DNA of 64,000 nucleotides from Chromatiaceae bacterium (GTDB taxonomy: Bacteria > Pseudomonadota > Gammaproteobacteria > Chromatiales > Chromatiaceae): positions 558,001 to 622,000 of the forward strand of contig JACKMT010000001.1 in assembly GCA_024235255.1 (NCBI GenBank), given 5' to 3'. The stretch's first letter is position 1. Every line of letters begins with the position of its first letter. Below, one piece after another: positions 34,105 through 43,390 of the stretch. The notes beneath the pieces are model-generated. The model did no database searches. It had not been told where the DNA came from and worked only from the letters and a program-made list of their open reading frames with translations. A program made the position numbers and the translations under genes.

Positions 34105-34707
34105 GTGAATAGATCACTCACCCGCCGGCAGCAGGAGATTTACGATTTCCTCAGTCGGCATAATGACGAATTCGAACACCCGCCCACTCTGGACGAACTC
34201 TGCAGCGCACTGGGGCTCAGTTCGAAAGGCTCACTGCACAAGCAGATTCAGGCCTTGGTCGATGCCGGCCTGGTGGAGCCGATGAACAACCAACGGCGTG
34301 GCGTACGCCTGGTTCGGGAAGAGGATGACAGTACACTTCCGGTGCTGGGCTACATTGCCGCTGGCAAGCCGATTGAAGCTATCGAGCAGCGCGAGACAAT
34401 CCAGGTGCCGAGCCTGCTGCGGACCAACAAACCCTGCTTTGTACTGCAGGTTCGCGGGGATTCAATGATCGAAGAGGGGATACTCGACGGTGACCACATC
34501 ATTGTCGAGCAGCGGGATCAGGCGCGCAACGGCGAGATCGTTGTCGCCCTGATCGACGGATCCGATGCAACCCTGAAGCGCATTGAACAAACGCCGGGAG
34601 AGGTCATTCTGCATCCTGCCAACAGCGCAATGTCGCCGCTGCATTTTTCACCCGACCAGGTAAGCATTCAAGGCGTGCTGGTGGGTCAGATGCGAAGTTA
34701 CCACTAG
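34105..34707 (+). CDS. lexA: LexA repressor, divergent recognition-helix type
   Basis: 200 residues from GTG 34105, with AGGGA upstream. All LexA marks are present: autocleavage bond Ala86-Gly87 in GYIAAGKP, nucleophile Ser120 in RGDSMIEEG, and general base Lys158 in ATLKRIEQ. It represses SOS genes and self-cleaves on contact with RecA filaments. The winged HTH (residues 1-70) departs from E. coli: the recognition helix reads SSKGSLHKQIQAL instead of SPNAAEEHLKAL and resembles the SKSGIHRLITAL of alphaproteobacterial LexA. This matches the GAAC-N7-GAAC repeat in its promoter. It could be a second (LexA2-type) repressor. No imuA/imuB/dnaE2 cassette follows; the moxR operon begins 189 bp downstream. 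Confidence 0.94.
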   Translation: MNRSLTRRQQEIYDFLSRHNDEFEHPPTLDELCSALGLSSKGSLHKQIQALVDAGLVEPMNNQRRGVRLVREEDDSTLPVLGYIAAGKPIEAIEQRETIQVPSLLRTNKPCFVLQVRGDSMIEEGILDGDHIIVEQRDQARNGEIVVALIDGSDATLKRIEQTPGEVILHPANSAMSPLHFSPDQVSIQGVLVGQMRSYH

Positions 34708-34895
34708 AAACTTCTGCCAACGCCTGCCAACATCAATCCCACACTTCCAGACTGCAAGGAACTCACGCCTCGACTCTCTGTCGTACAGAGGCGATAATCG
34801 TGCTGCAGATGAAGCAATTAACAGCCACTCAACAGTTGCACAGGCATACCGGGCGGTAGCGGATTGCTCAGCCCTGACAATGAAGTTGGAATAAG

Positions 34896-35861
34896 ATGTC
34901 ACCGCAGGAACAGCTAAAAAATCTCGAACAACATCTCGGCCGGCAGATAATCGGCCAAAAGCGGCTGATCAACCGTCTCCTCATCGCACTGCTGGCAGAT
35001 GGCCACCTGTTGGTGGAAGGCGCACCCGGACTGGCCAAAACCCGAGCGATCAAGGTGCTTGGCGACGGCATTGCCGGTGACTTTCACAGAATCCAGTTCA
35101 CGCCTGACCTGCTGCCCGCGGATCTTACCGGTACCGAGATATTCCGCCCCCAGGACGGCAGCTTCGTGTTCCAGCGCGGGCCCTTGTTCCACAATCTGAT
35201 ACTGGCCGACGAAATCAACCGGGCGCCGGCAAAGGTTCAATCCGCGCTGCTGGAAGCGATGGCGGAGCGGCAGATTACCATCGGTTCAGTAACCTACTCA
35301 CTGCCACCGCTGTTTCTGGTCATGGCAACCCAGAATCCAATCGAACAGGAGGGAACCTACCCGCTGCCCGAGGCGCAGCTCGACCGGTTTCTGATGCACG
35401 TCAGGATAGACTACCCGGCAGTCGATGAGGAGCGCGCAATCCTGCAGTTGGCCAGAGGCGAGGCGCGTCAAAATGCCCCCTCAGTGCTGCCGGAATCGCA
35501 GATGGATCAGCAGGCGCTGTTCGCTGCGCGCGATCAGGTTTTAGCGATGCACATGGCCGAGTCGCTGGAAACCTATCTACTGCAGATAGTACTGGCTACC
35601 CGCACGCCGGAAATTTACAGCGACACCCTGGCATCGTGGATCGAATACGGCGCCAGCCCCCGTGCCACCATCGCGCTCGACCGCTGCGCGCGTGCCCACG
35701 CCTGGCTGGCAGGCCGGGACTTTGTCACGCCCGAAGATATCCAGTCGCTCGCCTGCGACGTGCTGCGGCACCGGGTACTGCTCAGTTACGAGGCCGAAGC
35801 GGAAGGCGTAACCCCGGATCAGTTTGTCGAGGAGATACTTGCGCTGGTAGCGGTACCCTGA
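34896..35861 (+). CDS. MoxR-family AAA+ ATPase
   Basis: 321 residues. Walker A GAPGLAKT is at 42-49, Walker B LILADEIN near 107, and sensor 1 VMATQNPIEQEGTYPLPEAQ near 145, the usual MoxR signature. The C-terminal lid domain (about 235-315) is complete. MoxR ATPases act as chaperones that mature or switch von Willebrand factor A proteins; here six genes follow in the order DUF58, DUF4381, two VWA proteins and BatD. The next gene starts inside its stop (TGATG at 35859-35863). No clear promoter seen, although a CTCTGT-CGT-ACAGAG inverted repeat lies at 34776-34790. Confidence 0.95.
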   Translation: MSPQEQLKNLEQHLGRQIIGQKRLINRLLIALLADGHLLVEGAPGLAKTRAIKVLGDGIAGDFHRIQFTPDLLPADLTGTEIFRPQDGSFVFQRGPLFHNLILADEINRAPAKVQSALLEAMAERQITIGSVTYSLPPLFLVMATQNPIEQEGTYPLPEAQLDRFLMHVRIDYPAVDEERAILQLARGEARQNAPSVLPESQMDQQALFAARDQVLAMHMAESLETYLLQIVLATRTPEIYSDTLASWIEYGASPRATIALDRCARAHAWLAGRDFVTPEDIQSLACDVLRHRVLLSYEAEAEGVTPDQFVEEILALVAVP

Positions 35862-36823
35862 TGTCCAACTCCCGATTGTCGTATACCGATGGCTCCCCAC
35901 TGCCCGGCGACGGCCTGGTACAGATCAGCCGGGCCTCGCTGATCCGGCTCAAGCGGTGGGGTGGTGATCTGCCGCTGCGCGCGATCCGCGTGCGCAGCCG
36001 CTCCAGCGGCGCCTATCTCACCCGTCTGAAAGGACGCGGCATGGAGTTCGATGAAGCGCGCCCCTACCAGGCCGGAGATGAGATACGCAACATCGACTGG
36101 CGCATCACTGCGCGCACCGGGCAGCCGTACAGCAAGCTGTTCCGGGAGGAGAAAGAGCGGGTGGTGACGCTCTGGGTCGACTATCGCGCACCGATGTACT
36201 TTGCCACGCAGGGCCGCTTTAAATCGGTGCTGGCAAGCGAGGCGGCAGCGATGATCGCCTGGAGCGCGCACAAACTGGGCGACCGGCTGGGCGGGCTCCT
36301 CTTCTCCGAGCAGGGGCACCTGGAGCTGCGTCCGCGCAATGATGTTCGGACCACACTGCGCCTGATCGCCCTGCTGGCGGAGTATTCGCAGAAAACGCCG
36401 CCGGCAAGTCTGCCGGAACAGCGGCGTGAAGCTGCCGGCAGTGCACTGTTGCGTATCAACCGGGTTACCCGCCCCGGCTCGCTGGTTTGCCTGATCAGCG
36501 ATTTCCGCGATCTTGACACGCGCACCGAAAATCATCTTACCTCCCTGGCGCGCCACAACGACCTGATTCTGGTGCGGCTGTTCGATCCGCTGGAAGCAGA
36601 GCTGCCGCGGGCCGGCTGGTATACGGTAAGCGACGGCAGGCGATTTGTCGCCATCGACAGCGCCGACCGCGCACGTCGGCTGGCCCACCGCGAGCACTAT
36701 CTGGCGCAGCAGGCTCGTCTTGAGCAGATCTGCCGCCGCCACGGCATTCACCTTTTCCAGTGCGCCACCAACGACGATCTGCCGGGGATACTCAAGAACA
36801 GCCTGGGGAGGCAGGTGCATTGA
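35861..36823 (+). CDS. DUF58 domain protein of the moxR-bat operon
   Basis: 320 residues from ATG 35861, which overlaps the moxR stop. The DUF58 block is clear: GRGMEFDEARPYQAGDEIRN followed by IDWRITARTG near residues 60-90, and a VWA-like remainder (LVCLISDFRDLD). DUF58 proteins are partners of MoxR ATPases and of the membrane VWA proteins. No membrane segment is present, so it probably acts in the cytoplasm next to the inner membrane. The next gene starts with a TTG overlapping this stop codon. Confidence 0.92.
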   Translation: MSNSRLSYTDGSPLPGDGLVQISRASLIRLKRWGGDLPLRAIRVRSRSSGAYLTRLKGRGMEFDEARPYQAGDEIRNIDWRITARTGQPYSKLFREEKERVVTLWVDYRAPMYFATQGRFKSVLASEAAAMIAWSAHKLGDRLGGLLFSEQGHLELRPRNDVRTTLRLIALLAEYSQKTPPASLPEQRREAAGSALLRINRVTRPGSLVCLISDFRDLDTRTENHLTSLARHNDLILVRLFDPLEAELPRAGWYTVSDGRRFVAIDSADRARRLAHREHYLAQQARLEQICRRHGIHLFQCATNDDLPGILKNSLGRQVH

Positions 36824-37317
36824 CTCCTGCACCAGAGCACCTGCCGTTGCGGGATATCCACCTGCCGGCGCCGGTGGTATGGTGGCCGCCGGCGCCCGGC
36901 TGGTGGGGATTGCTGCTTTGCTGCCTGCTGCTGGTTTTTAGCGTTTGGGCGTTTATTCGCATCCGGCGCAGAGGCCGCCTGAAAACGCAGAGCCTGCTGG
37001 CGTTGCGGCAGCTTGCCGAGCAGTTCGAGCGCGATGGCGATGCGCAGCGGCTGACAACGCATCTCTCGACGCTGCTCAGGCGGGTGGCGCTCTCGCTCTA
37101 CCCGCGCCGGCAGGTTGCGGCGCTGACGGGAATCGAGTGGCTGCGGTTTCTGGATAGCAGCCTGACGCCGGGCGGTAATGAAAAAGCTTTCAGCGAAGGG
37201 GTTGGACGGGTACTAACCGAGGCACCCTACAACCCAAACTGCCGTGTGGATGGCGTCGCGCTGATCAACCTGATTCGGCGCTGGATAACCGGCAATGCCG
37301 GCGGCTGGCGGGGTTGA
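36820..37317 (+). CDS. DUF4381 membrane protein of the moxR-bat operon
   Basis: 165 residues from TTG 36820, with GGGGAGG 8 bp upstream; the frame is open from 36760. Layout is a short Pro-rich N-terminus (HLPLRDIHLPAPVVWWPPAP, as in the family), one membrane helix (about 30-52), and a cytoplasmic helical domain with LLRRVALSLYPRRQVAALTG. DUF4381 proteins occur only between DUF58 and BatA in this kind of operon and are presumed assembly partners. Function is not known in detail. Confidence 0.88.
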   Translation: MTPAPEHLPLRDIHLPAPVVWWPPAPGWWGLLLCCLLLVFSVWAFIRIRRRGRLKTQSLLALRQLAEQFERDGDAQRLTTHLSTLLRRVALSLYPRRQVAALTGIEWLRFLDSSLTPGGNEKAFSEGVGRVLTEAPYNPNCRVDGVALINLIRRWITGNAGGWRG

Positions 37318-37320
37318 GTT

Positions 37321-38313
37321 GTGCTCTCATTTGCCTGGCCATGGCTTTTTCTGCTGCTGCCGCTGCCGCTGCTCTGCCGCAAGTTCATGTCAGCGGCAAA
37401 GAGCGATCGGGAAGCGGCGCTAAGAGTCCCCTTTCTGGAGGATTTTACCGCAGCGGATAACACCGGGCGAACGCTGCGCAGACCTCGCTGGCGCCTCTGG
37501 CTGGCGCTGCTCGCCTGGCTGCTGCTGGTTGTCGCAGGCGCTCGTCCCCAATGGCTGGGCGAAGCACTGCAACTGCCGCTAAGCGGCCGCGATCTGATGC
37601 TGGCAGTGGATCTCTCCGGCAGTATGCAGGAGCGCGATTTTATCATCGATGGAGAGCGGGTTGACCGGCTGACCGCGACCAAATGGGTTGCCGGGGATTT
37701 TATCCAGCGCCGCGCCGGCGACCGCATCGGCCTGATTCTGTTCGGCGACAGAGCCTATCTGCAGACGCCGCTCACTTTCGACCGCAGAACGGTGAAAACG
37801 CTGCTGGATGAGGCCGCGATCGGGTTGGCCGGCAAACAGACCGCCATCGGCGACGCCATCGGGCTCGCTGTCAAACGCCTGACGGAGAGAAACAGCCAGA
37901 GCCGGGTGCTCATCCTGCTGACCGACGGCGCCAACACAGCCGGTGAAGTTGAGCCGGAGAAGGCGGCCGAGCTGGCAGCGCGCTCCGGATTGAAGATCTA
38001 TACCATCGGTATCGGCGCCGATCGAATGACCGTCAGATCGCTGTTTGGCACACAGGTGATCAATCCGTCAAAAGAGCTGAACGAGCAGCTGCTCAAAACC
38101 GTTGCCGACACCACCGGCGGGCGCTATTTCCGAGCAAAAAACAGTGCGGAGCTGGTACAGATCTATCAACTGCTGGATCAACTCGAACCGGTGGAGCAGG
38201 AGACGCGGCTGTTCCGCCCCGTCAAAGCGCTCTACCCCTGGCCGCTGGCAACGGCACTGCTGCTGGCGGCACTGCTGCTCACCGCCCCGTTGATCAGGGA
38301 GCGCTGGTCATGA
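37321..38313 (+). CDS. batA: BatA-like VWA domain membrane protein
   Basis: 330 residues with a GTG start 4 bp after the DUF4381 stop. Membrane helices lie near 5-20, 58-78 and at the C-terminus (about 305-325). The VWA domain (about 90-290) keeps the metal-ion adhesion site: DLSGS (DxSxS) in AVDLSGSMQERD, a Thr in KQTAIGDA, and an Asp in LLTDGAN. The domain faces the periplasm and may bind a partner under control of MoxR. The next gene overlaps by 4 bp (ATGA). Confidence 0.92.
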   Translation: MLSFAWPWLFLLLPLPLLCRKFMSAAKSDREAALRVPFLEDFTAADNTGRTLRRPRWRLWLALLAWLLLVVAGARPQWLGEALQLPLSGRDLMLAVDLSGSMQERDFIIDGERVDRLTATKWVAGDFIQRRAGDRIGLILFGDRAYLQTPLTFDRRTVKTLLDEAAIGLAGKQTAIGDAIGLAVKRLTERNSQSRVLILLTDGANTAGEVEPEKAAELAARSGLKIYTIGIGADRMTVRSLFGTQVINPSKELNEQLLKTVADTTGGRYFRAKNSAELVQIYQLLDQLEPVEQETRLFRPVKALYPWPLATALLLAALLLTAPLIRERWS

Positions 38314-40121
38314 ACCAGTTCCATCTGCTGCGGCCGGAGTGGCTGCTCGCACTGCCGTCCTTGCTGCTGTTGCTATGGAAACTGCAATCGAGAAACAATC
38401 ACGCGGGAAATCTGGCCGCGGTGTGCGACCCGCAACTACTGCCCTACCTGCTGATCGGTGCGCGAGATAAACCGGCTTACAAGCTTCACCTGCTCATTGG
38501 CGTCGGCGGACTGCTGGCGATATTGGCGCTGGCCGGACCCAGCTGGAAAAAAATTGAACAACCGGTCTACCGCCAGCAGTCGTCGTTGGTGATTCTGTTG
38601 GATCTCTCCCGTTCAATGGACAGCAGCGACGTCGAGCCAAGCCGGCTGACCAAAGCGAGATTCAAGCTGCTGGATATTCTCAAGCGACGCAACGAGGGCC
38701 AGACCGCGCTGGTGGTCTATGCGGCACAGCCCTTTGTCGTCACGCCGCTCACCGACGACAGCGCCACCATCCAGGCGCTGGTGGGCACGCTTACGACCGA
38801 GATCATGCCCAGTCAGGGCAGCCGGCCGGATCTGGCGCTGCGGCGTGGTATTGAACTGCTGCAACAGTCGGGCGAACCCACCGGCGATCTGCTGTTCCTT
38901 ACCGACGGTATCAGTGACGAGGCACTGCGACGGCTGCTGGAATCGCACCGGAGCGAGTATCCAGTCAGCGTACTGGGAATCGGCACCGCAGAAGGGAGCC
39001 CGATTCCGCTCGCGGAGGGCGGCTTCGTGCAGGATAACAACGGCAATATCGTGGTCGATAAACTGGACGAGCAGCGGCTGATCAAGCTGGCTGCATCGGC
39101 CGGGGGGGTTTACCACCGGCTGACCCACGATGACCGGGATATCGACTATCTGCTCGCCGCGATGAAAACCGGCGGTTCGACAGAGAGCGCCGCGGAGACC
39201 TTGCTCACCAGCGACATTTGGCGCGAGGAGGGACCCTGGCTGATACTGCCGCTGCTGCCGCTGGCCGCTTTCGCCTTTCGCCGGGGCTACCTGCTGGTGC
39301 TCATGTCGCTGCTACTGCCGATGCCCGAAACGGCCCAGGCGCTGGAGTGGCGTGATCTTTGGCTCACACCCGACCAGCAGGCGGCACGCATACTGGCGGA
39401 AGGCAGCCCTGAGCAGGCAGCACGCCGGTTTGAGGACGCCGGTTGGCGATCGGCCGCGCACTATCGGGCCGGCCAGTACCAGCAGAGCCTGGATGCACTG
39501 AATGCAATCGACAGCGCGGACAGCAATTATAACAAGGGTAACGCACTCGCCCGGCTGGGGCAGCTGCAGGAGGCAGCAGAGGCATATCGCAAATCGCTCT
39601 CCCAAAGACCAGGAGACGAAGACGCGGAGTACAACCTGGCGCTGGTTAAAAAACTTTTGCAGCAACAACAGCAAAATCAATCGAACCAGGATGACGGGCA
39701 AGTGCAAAACGAGGAATCGGATGCAGCGCAGCCGCAGCACGCACAGCAGCGCGAGCCGGATCAGGGAGCGGAGCGGGAGCAGCAAGCGTCGAACGGGGAC
39801 GCTGCCAACCAGCCGCAGCAGAATCCGGAACGATCGCAGCAGGCGGACTTTGCGGGAAGGGATCAGCAGCAGCCGGAGCAGCATAGCGCAGACGATCAAG
39901 CCGAGCATGCACAGTCTGCAACGGATGCCGGAAAAACTGAGGCAGCGGGTCAGGCCATGGCCGGAAACAACGCCGAAGCGCAGGCAAAGGAGCGGGAGGA
40001 TGAGTCAGCCCGCCAGTGGCTGCGGCGGATTCCCGACGATCCGGGTGGGCTGCTGAAACGCAAGTTCTATTATCAATATCAGCAACAGTTTCAGGGCAGG
40101 TCTGAGCGTGAGCCCTGGTAA
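38310..40121 (+). CDS. batB: BatB/BatC fusion: VWA domain plus TPR protein
   Basis: 603 residues. N-terminal membrane helices and a VWA domain (about 85-285) with MIDAS DLSRS in LLDLSRSMDSSD and FLTDGISD; a membrane helix follows near 310-340. Then tetratricopeptide units (YNKGNALARLGQLQEAAEAY, RKSLSQRPGDEDAEYNLALV) as in BatC. Residues about 450-565 are a long Gln/Glu/Ala-rich disordered linker (QQQQQNQSNQDD...), and the end reads FYYQYQQQF, as in BatC-type tails. Bat proteins were named for aerotolerance in Bacteroides; in proteobacteria they are linked to envelope stress. The gene is co-translated with batA. Confidence 0.92.
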   Translation: MNQFHLLRPEWLLALPSLLLLLWKLQSRNNHAGNLAAVCDPQLLPYLLIGARDKPAYKLHLLIGVGGLLAILALAGPSWKKIEQPVYRQQSSLVILLDLSRSMDSSDVEPSRLTKARFKLLDILKRRNEGQTALVVYAAQPFVVTPLTDDSATIQALVGTLTTEIMPSQGSRPDLALRRGIELLQQSGEPTGDLLFLTDGISDEALRRLLESHRSEYPVSVLGIGTAEGSPIPLAEGGFVQDNNGNIVVDKLDEQRLIKLAASAGGVYHRLTHDDRDIDYLLAAMKTGGSTESAAETLLTSDIWREEGPWLILPLLPLAAFAFRRGYLLVLMSLLLPMPETAQALEWRDLWLTPDQQAARILAEGSPEQAARRFEDAGWRSAAHYRAGQYQQSLDALNAIDSADSNYNKGNALARLGQLQEAAEAYRKSLSQRPGDEDAEYNLALVKKLLQQQQQNQSNQDDGQVQNEESDAAQPQHAQQREPDQGAEREQQASNGDAANQPQQNPERSQQADFAGRDQQQPEQHSADDQAEHAQSATDAGKTEAAGQAMAGNNAEAQAKEREDESARQWLRRIPDDPGGLLKRKFYYQYQQQFQGRSEREPW

Positions 40122-40131
40122 CGGAGTAGCC

Positions 40132-41889
40132 ATGCCAAACCTAAAGGTGGACAGGACAACCCTTCTGCAACCAAAGCGTGCTGTATGGTTGTCATGCTTG
40201 CTGGCGTTACTGCTTTTTTCCGGCCCTGCAGTATCCGCCGAAATCAGCGCCACTCTGTCGCGTAATCCAATCTCCATCGACGAATCTTTCCAATTGATTC
40301 TGGAGAGCGACAGCGCAACCGACGGCGATCCGGACTTCAGTGTGCTGGAGCGGGACTTCCGGATTGTCAGCCAGAGCCAGAGCCAGAACATCCGCATGAT
40401 CAACGGCAAGGTAAGCCGCAGCACCACCTGGAATCTTACGCTGTTGGCGCAACAGACCGGCCGTCTCACGATCCCGGCGGTGGCTTTCGGCAGCGACAGC
40501 AGCAAACCTTTGACCATTATGGTTAAGCGTGCCGCGCCCCCGCAGCAGGGTTTGAGCGGCGATGACATCTTCCTGAAGGTTGAGGCCGAACCGATGCAGG
40601 CATATCCGGCAGCACAGATCCTGCTCAACGTTCAGCTCTACCGGGCAGTCTCCACCGACAACGCCAGCCTCTCCCCACCGGAGAGCGATGATCCGGATCT
40701 ACTGGTCAAAAAGCTGGGCGAGGACGAACAGTACGAAACCAACATCGGCGGCCGCAGGTATCTGGTAGTGGAGCGCCGCTATGCCCTGTTCACCCAAAAA
40801 AACGGCACCCTCAACCTGGCGCCGTTGGTATTCCAGGGTGAGGTGTTAAAACCTGGCAGCCGCCGCGACAATCTGTTCGGCAGCCCTTTCGGCAGATTCG
40901 GCGCACCGGGAGAGATTCGCAGAATTCAGTCCAATCCAATCAGCATTACCATCGATCCGGCGCCCTCCCCGGCAGCCGGCGAACCCTGGCTGCCGAGCAG
41001 CAATCTGCAGCTGGTGGAGAATTGGGGCGGAGAGAACAGGCAATTCACCGTCGGCGAACCGGTCACCCGTACACTGATGCTGTTTGCCGACGGTCTGACA
41101 TCCGCCCAGCTTCCGGAGTTAAAAATCACGCTTCCGGAGGGACTCAAGCAGTACCCTGATCAACCGGTGCTGCATGACCGTGAAAGCAAGGAGGGAATCA
41201 CCGGCATACGCCAGGTGAAAATCGCCATCGTTCCCAGTCGCAGCGGCAGTTTTACCTTGCCGGCGATCAAACTCGACTGGTGGAATACAACCGAACGGAG
41301 GATGGAAACCGCCAGCATCGCGGAACAACAGATCGAGGTACTCCCTGCCCCGGCCGGTGAAACGCACTCAGCAGAGCCTAAAGCACCAGTTGCATTACAG
41401 CCGCAACAATTGACGGCGCCGAATCTCTCTACAGCGGGTAATACCGCAACTGCCTGGCCGGAATCACTCACCATCTTCCTTGGTCTGGGCTGGCTTGTCA
41501 CGGCGATTACCTGGTGGTACAGCGCGCATCGAGGTCGACGCACTCAATCTGAAACAGCGCCGACAGCCGACAGAACAGGAAAAACCGGGTTGCGCGCACT
41601 GCGTGCAGCCTGTCTTGCCAACGATCCTGAGGCTGGGGGCAAAGCGCTGCTGGAATGGGGCAGGTTGCGCTGGCCGGACGCGCCGCCACGGACGCTCGGT
41701 TCCATCGCGGAAAGAGCGATAAATATCGAATTGAAAAAGCAGATTGCAGAGTTGGAAAGGGCTCTCTACGCTGCGGCACCCCTCCCCTGGCAAGGCGCGG
41801 CACTGTTAACACAGCTGGAGACGGAGCGTCGGACCGAATCGACCGATAGGCAGCCGGAGGAGGCTATCGCCCCGCTGCACCCGGGTTGA
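40132..41889 (+). CDS. batD: BatD-family protein
   Basis: 585 residues from ATG 40132, which has ACGGAG upstream; GTG 40108 would overlap batB. A signal peptide (to about residue 35, AVSAEISA) is followed by oxygen-tolerance (BatD) repeats: LSRNPISIDESFQLILESDS near the start, GRRYLVVERRYALFTQKNGT near 210, and a third beta domain to about 430. A membrane helix (about 450-470, LTIFLGLGWLVTAITWWYSA) and a cytoplasmic tail with TPR-like helices complete it. Probably the periplasmic partner of the VWA proteins. It ends 2 bp before the convergent YqcC gene. Confidence 0.92.
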   Translation: MPNLKVDRTTLLQPKRAVWLSCLLALLLFSGPAVSAEISATLSRNPISIDESFQLILESDSATDGDPDFSVLERDFRIVSQSQSQNIRMINGKVSRSTTWNLTLLAQQTGRLTIPAVAFGSDSSKPLTIMVKRAAPPQQGLSGDDIFLKVEAEPMQAYPAAQILLNVQLYRAVSTDNASLSPPESDDPDLLVKKLGEDEQYETNIGGRRYLVVERRYALFTQKNGTLNLAPLVFQGEVLKPGSRRDNLFGSPFGRFGAPGEIRRIQSNPISITIDPAPSPAAGEPWLPSSNLQLVENWGGENRQFTVGEPVTRTLMLFADGLTSAQLPELKITLPEGLKQYPDQPVLHDRESKEGITGIRQVKIAIVPSRSGSFTLPAIKLDWWNTTERRMETASIAEQQIEVLPAPAGETHSAEPKAPVALQPQQLTAPNLSTAGNTATAWPESLTIFLGLGWLVTAITWWYSAHRGRRTQSETAPTADRTGKTGLRALRAACLANDPEAGGKALLEWGRLRWPDAPPRTLGSIAERAINIELKKQIAELERALYAAAPLPWQGAALLTQLETERRTESTDRQPEEAIAPLHPG

Positions 41890-41890
41890 G

Positions 41891-42247
41891 CTACATCAAC
41901 CGCAAGGGTGTGCTGTCCGCATCGGTAATCTGCCGATCCATCTCGCGTATCAGTTCCAGCAAACGATACCCTGGGCTGGCGATATTCTGCTCTTCAACCC
42001 AGATTTCAGCCATCGGCGCAATATCCGACTTCTCCGGAAGCGGCGCCTCCCCCTCCGCCACTGCCCTGATCCGCGGTAGAAAGATCCACTGCAGCCACTG
42101 ATTGAACATCAGTGTGTCGCAGCAGAACGGCAACTCGCTGGAGAGTGCCTCCGATCCGGGCACGCCACCCTCCCACTGACGCAGCGAGCGCATCTCCTTT
42201 TCAATATCGATGCTGAGCAGGTAGATCTGATCGTATGGGTTCGGCAT
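41891..42247 (-). CDS. yqcC: YqcC family protein (DUF446)
   Basis: 118 residues. The family core is clear: an N-terminal helix (YDQIYLLSIDIEKEMRSLRQ), then CCDTLMFNQWLQWIFLPRI and APLPEKSDIAPMAEIWVE. YqcC in E. coli stands next to truC (tRNA pseudouridine 65 synthase) and may assist it; no truC is adjacent here. It is transcribed toward batD, with only 1 bp between the two stop codons, so the genes may interfere at their 3' ends. No anomalies in length. Confidence 0.88.
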   Translation of the reverse strand: MPNPYDQIYLLSIDIEKEMRSLRQWEGGVPGSEALSSELPFCCDTLMFNQWLQWIFLPRIRAVAEGEAPLPEKSDIAPMAEIWVEEQNIASPGYRLLELIREMDRQITDADSTPLRLM

Positions 42248-42471
42248 TGGCTATCCGACCCCGGAGGCATCAAGAACAGATCTGCAGCGCCGCCCGACAG
42301 GTTGGCTGCATGGCATCCAAACCAGGGTAAAGTATCGTTTTGCGCTGAAAATCGACTGTTCGACCGGCATATATCGATAATCCTGATTTTGCTAACATTC
42401 GGCTACGCTGCCATTCCCATGCCAGAATAGAGTCGTTGCGCATTTAAGTAAAATCTACGGAGAGCCAAATT

Positions 42472-42870
42472 ATGACCACAGAAATCATCGACGTCCAATT
42501 TCCCGGCGGAAAGCGGGTCGATACCCGGGTCGGGGAGTTCCTGATCCAGACCGACCAGTCGCAGAAGCACGGCGGCGACGCCTCGGCGCCTGAGCCGTTT
42601 GCACTGTTTCTCGCCTCCATTGCCAGCTGCGCGGGAATATTCGCACTCGGTTTCTGCCAGAAACGGGAGCTGTCCACCGACGGCCTGGATCTCAGGATGG
42701 TCTGCGAACGGGATGAAAAAGGTATTATGATCACCAAAATGACGCTGCAGTTAACCCTGCCGGAAGGATTTCCGGAGAAATATCAAGAGGGTATAGTTCG
42801 GGCCATGCAGCTTTGCACGGTCAAAAAACACATCATGAGCGCGCCGCAGTTTGTTATCGAACTGGCGTGA
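42472..42870 (+). CDS. OsmC-family protein
   Basis: 132 residues; GGAG lies about 10 bp before ATG. The OsmC/Ohr fold is recognisable from GGDASAPEPFALFLASIASC and the C-terminal MQLCTVKKH. The putative redox pair is Cys53 with Cys115; Cys62 is an additional cysteine. OsmC proteins detoxify organic hydroperoxides with lipoyl or thiol cofactors; short OsmC-like members of unknown substrate are common, and this 132-residue version is nearer to those. Monocistronic, with 224 bp of gap upstream in which no feature was recognised. Confidence 0.88.
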   Translation: MTTEIIDVQFPGGKRVDTRVGEFLIQTDQSQKHGGDASAPEPFALFLASIASCAGIFALGFCQKRELSTDGLDLRMVCERDEKGIMITKMTLQLTLPEGFPEKYQEGIVRAMQLCTVKKHIMSAPQFVIELA

Positions 42871-42946
42871 TATTGGGAATCCACTTCAGTTTTGTTTTCT
42901 GGTGACGTTAACCAGTGACATACGTTTTCTTACTGGAGTCAACCGG

Positions 42947-43324
42947 ATGAATCTGCCAAATTCGGGGCCGATATTACTGACACTGCTGCTCGCTCAGACT
43001 GCTCCGCTGCTGGCGGAGGAGCTGTTCCGGCAACCGGCATCCCCCACCCCCTTCCCCGATGAGATGGAGAAAAGCTGTCTCGAGCTGGAACGGGAGATGG
43101 CACAACTCACCCCACTCACCTACAGCTATAAACCCGGATTTTACGAAAATTCCTATCAAGGTGCCGCGGTGCTGGCGGGCACCTTGTCCACACCGGTGTT
43201 TTACCTCTACCCTGCGTTCGATTACTTCCTGGACTATCGCGAAAACAGCCGTATCCTGCCGGTCCAGGATAAGCTTGAGCGTCTGCGCCACCTGAAAGCG
43301 GAAAAACACTGTTTCGAAAGTTGA
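42947..43324 (+). CDS. Small exported protein of unknown function
   Basis: 125 residues from ATG 42947 (GGAG 8 bp before; frame open from 42851). A signal peptide of about 24 residues (ILLTLLLAQTAPLLAEEL) precedes a mature domain with two cysteines (KSCLEL and EKHCFES) that could form a disulfide. Between them are a membrane-like or amphipathic stretch GAAVLAGTLSTPVFYLYPAF and a coiled-coil-like end. No family recognised. It lies 66 bp from the convergent hydrogenase-type gene and 76 bp downstream of OsmC, so it may share the OsmC transcript. Confidence 0.65.
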   Translation: MNLPNSGPILLTLLLAQTAPLLAEELFRQPASPTPFPDEMEKSCLELEREMAQLTPLTYSYKPGFYENSYQGAAVLAGTLSTPVFYLYPAFDYFLDYRENSRILPVQDKLERLRHLKAEKHCFES

Positions 43325-43390
43325 AGACCGCTCCGGATACCAGGCAAACAGATGCCGCTCTGGATATCAATAATGCCCGGTAAAAGTTAA

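Noticed and set aside
34776..34790. E. coli-type LexA box from CTCTGT-CGT-ACAGAG
   Set aside because: The CTGT and ACAG halves are 3 bp apart, not 8; it is only a short inverted repeat downstream of lexA.
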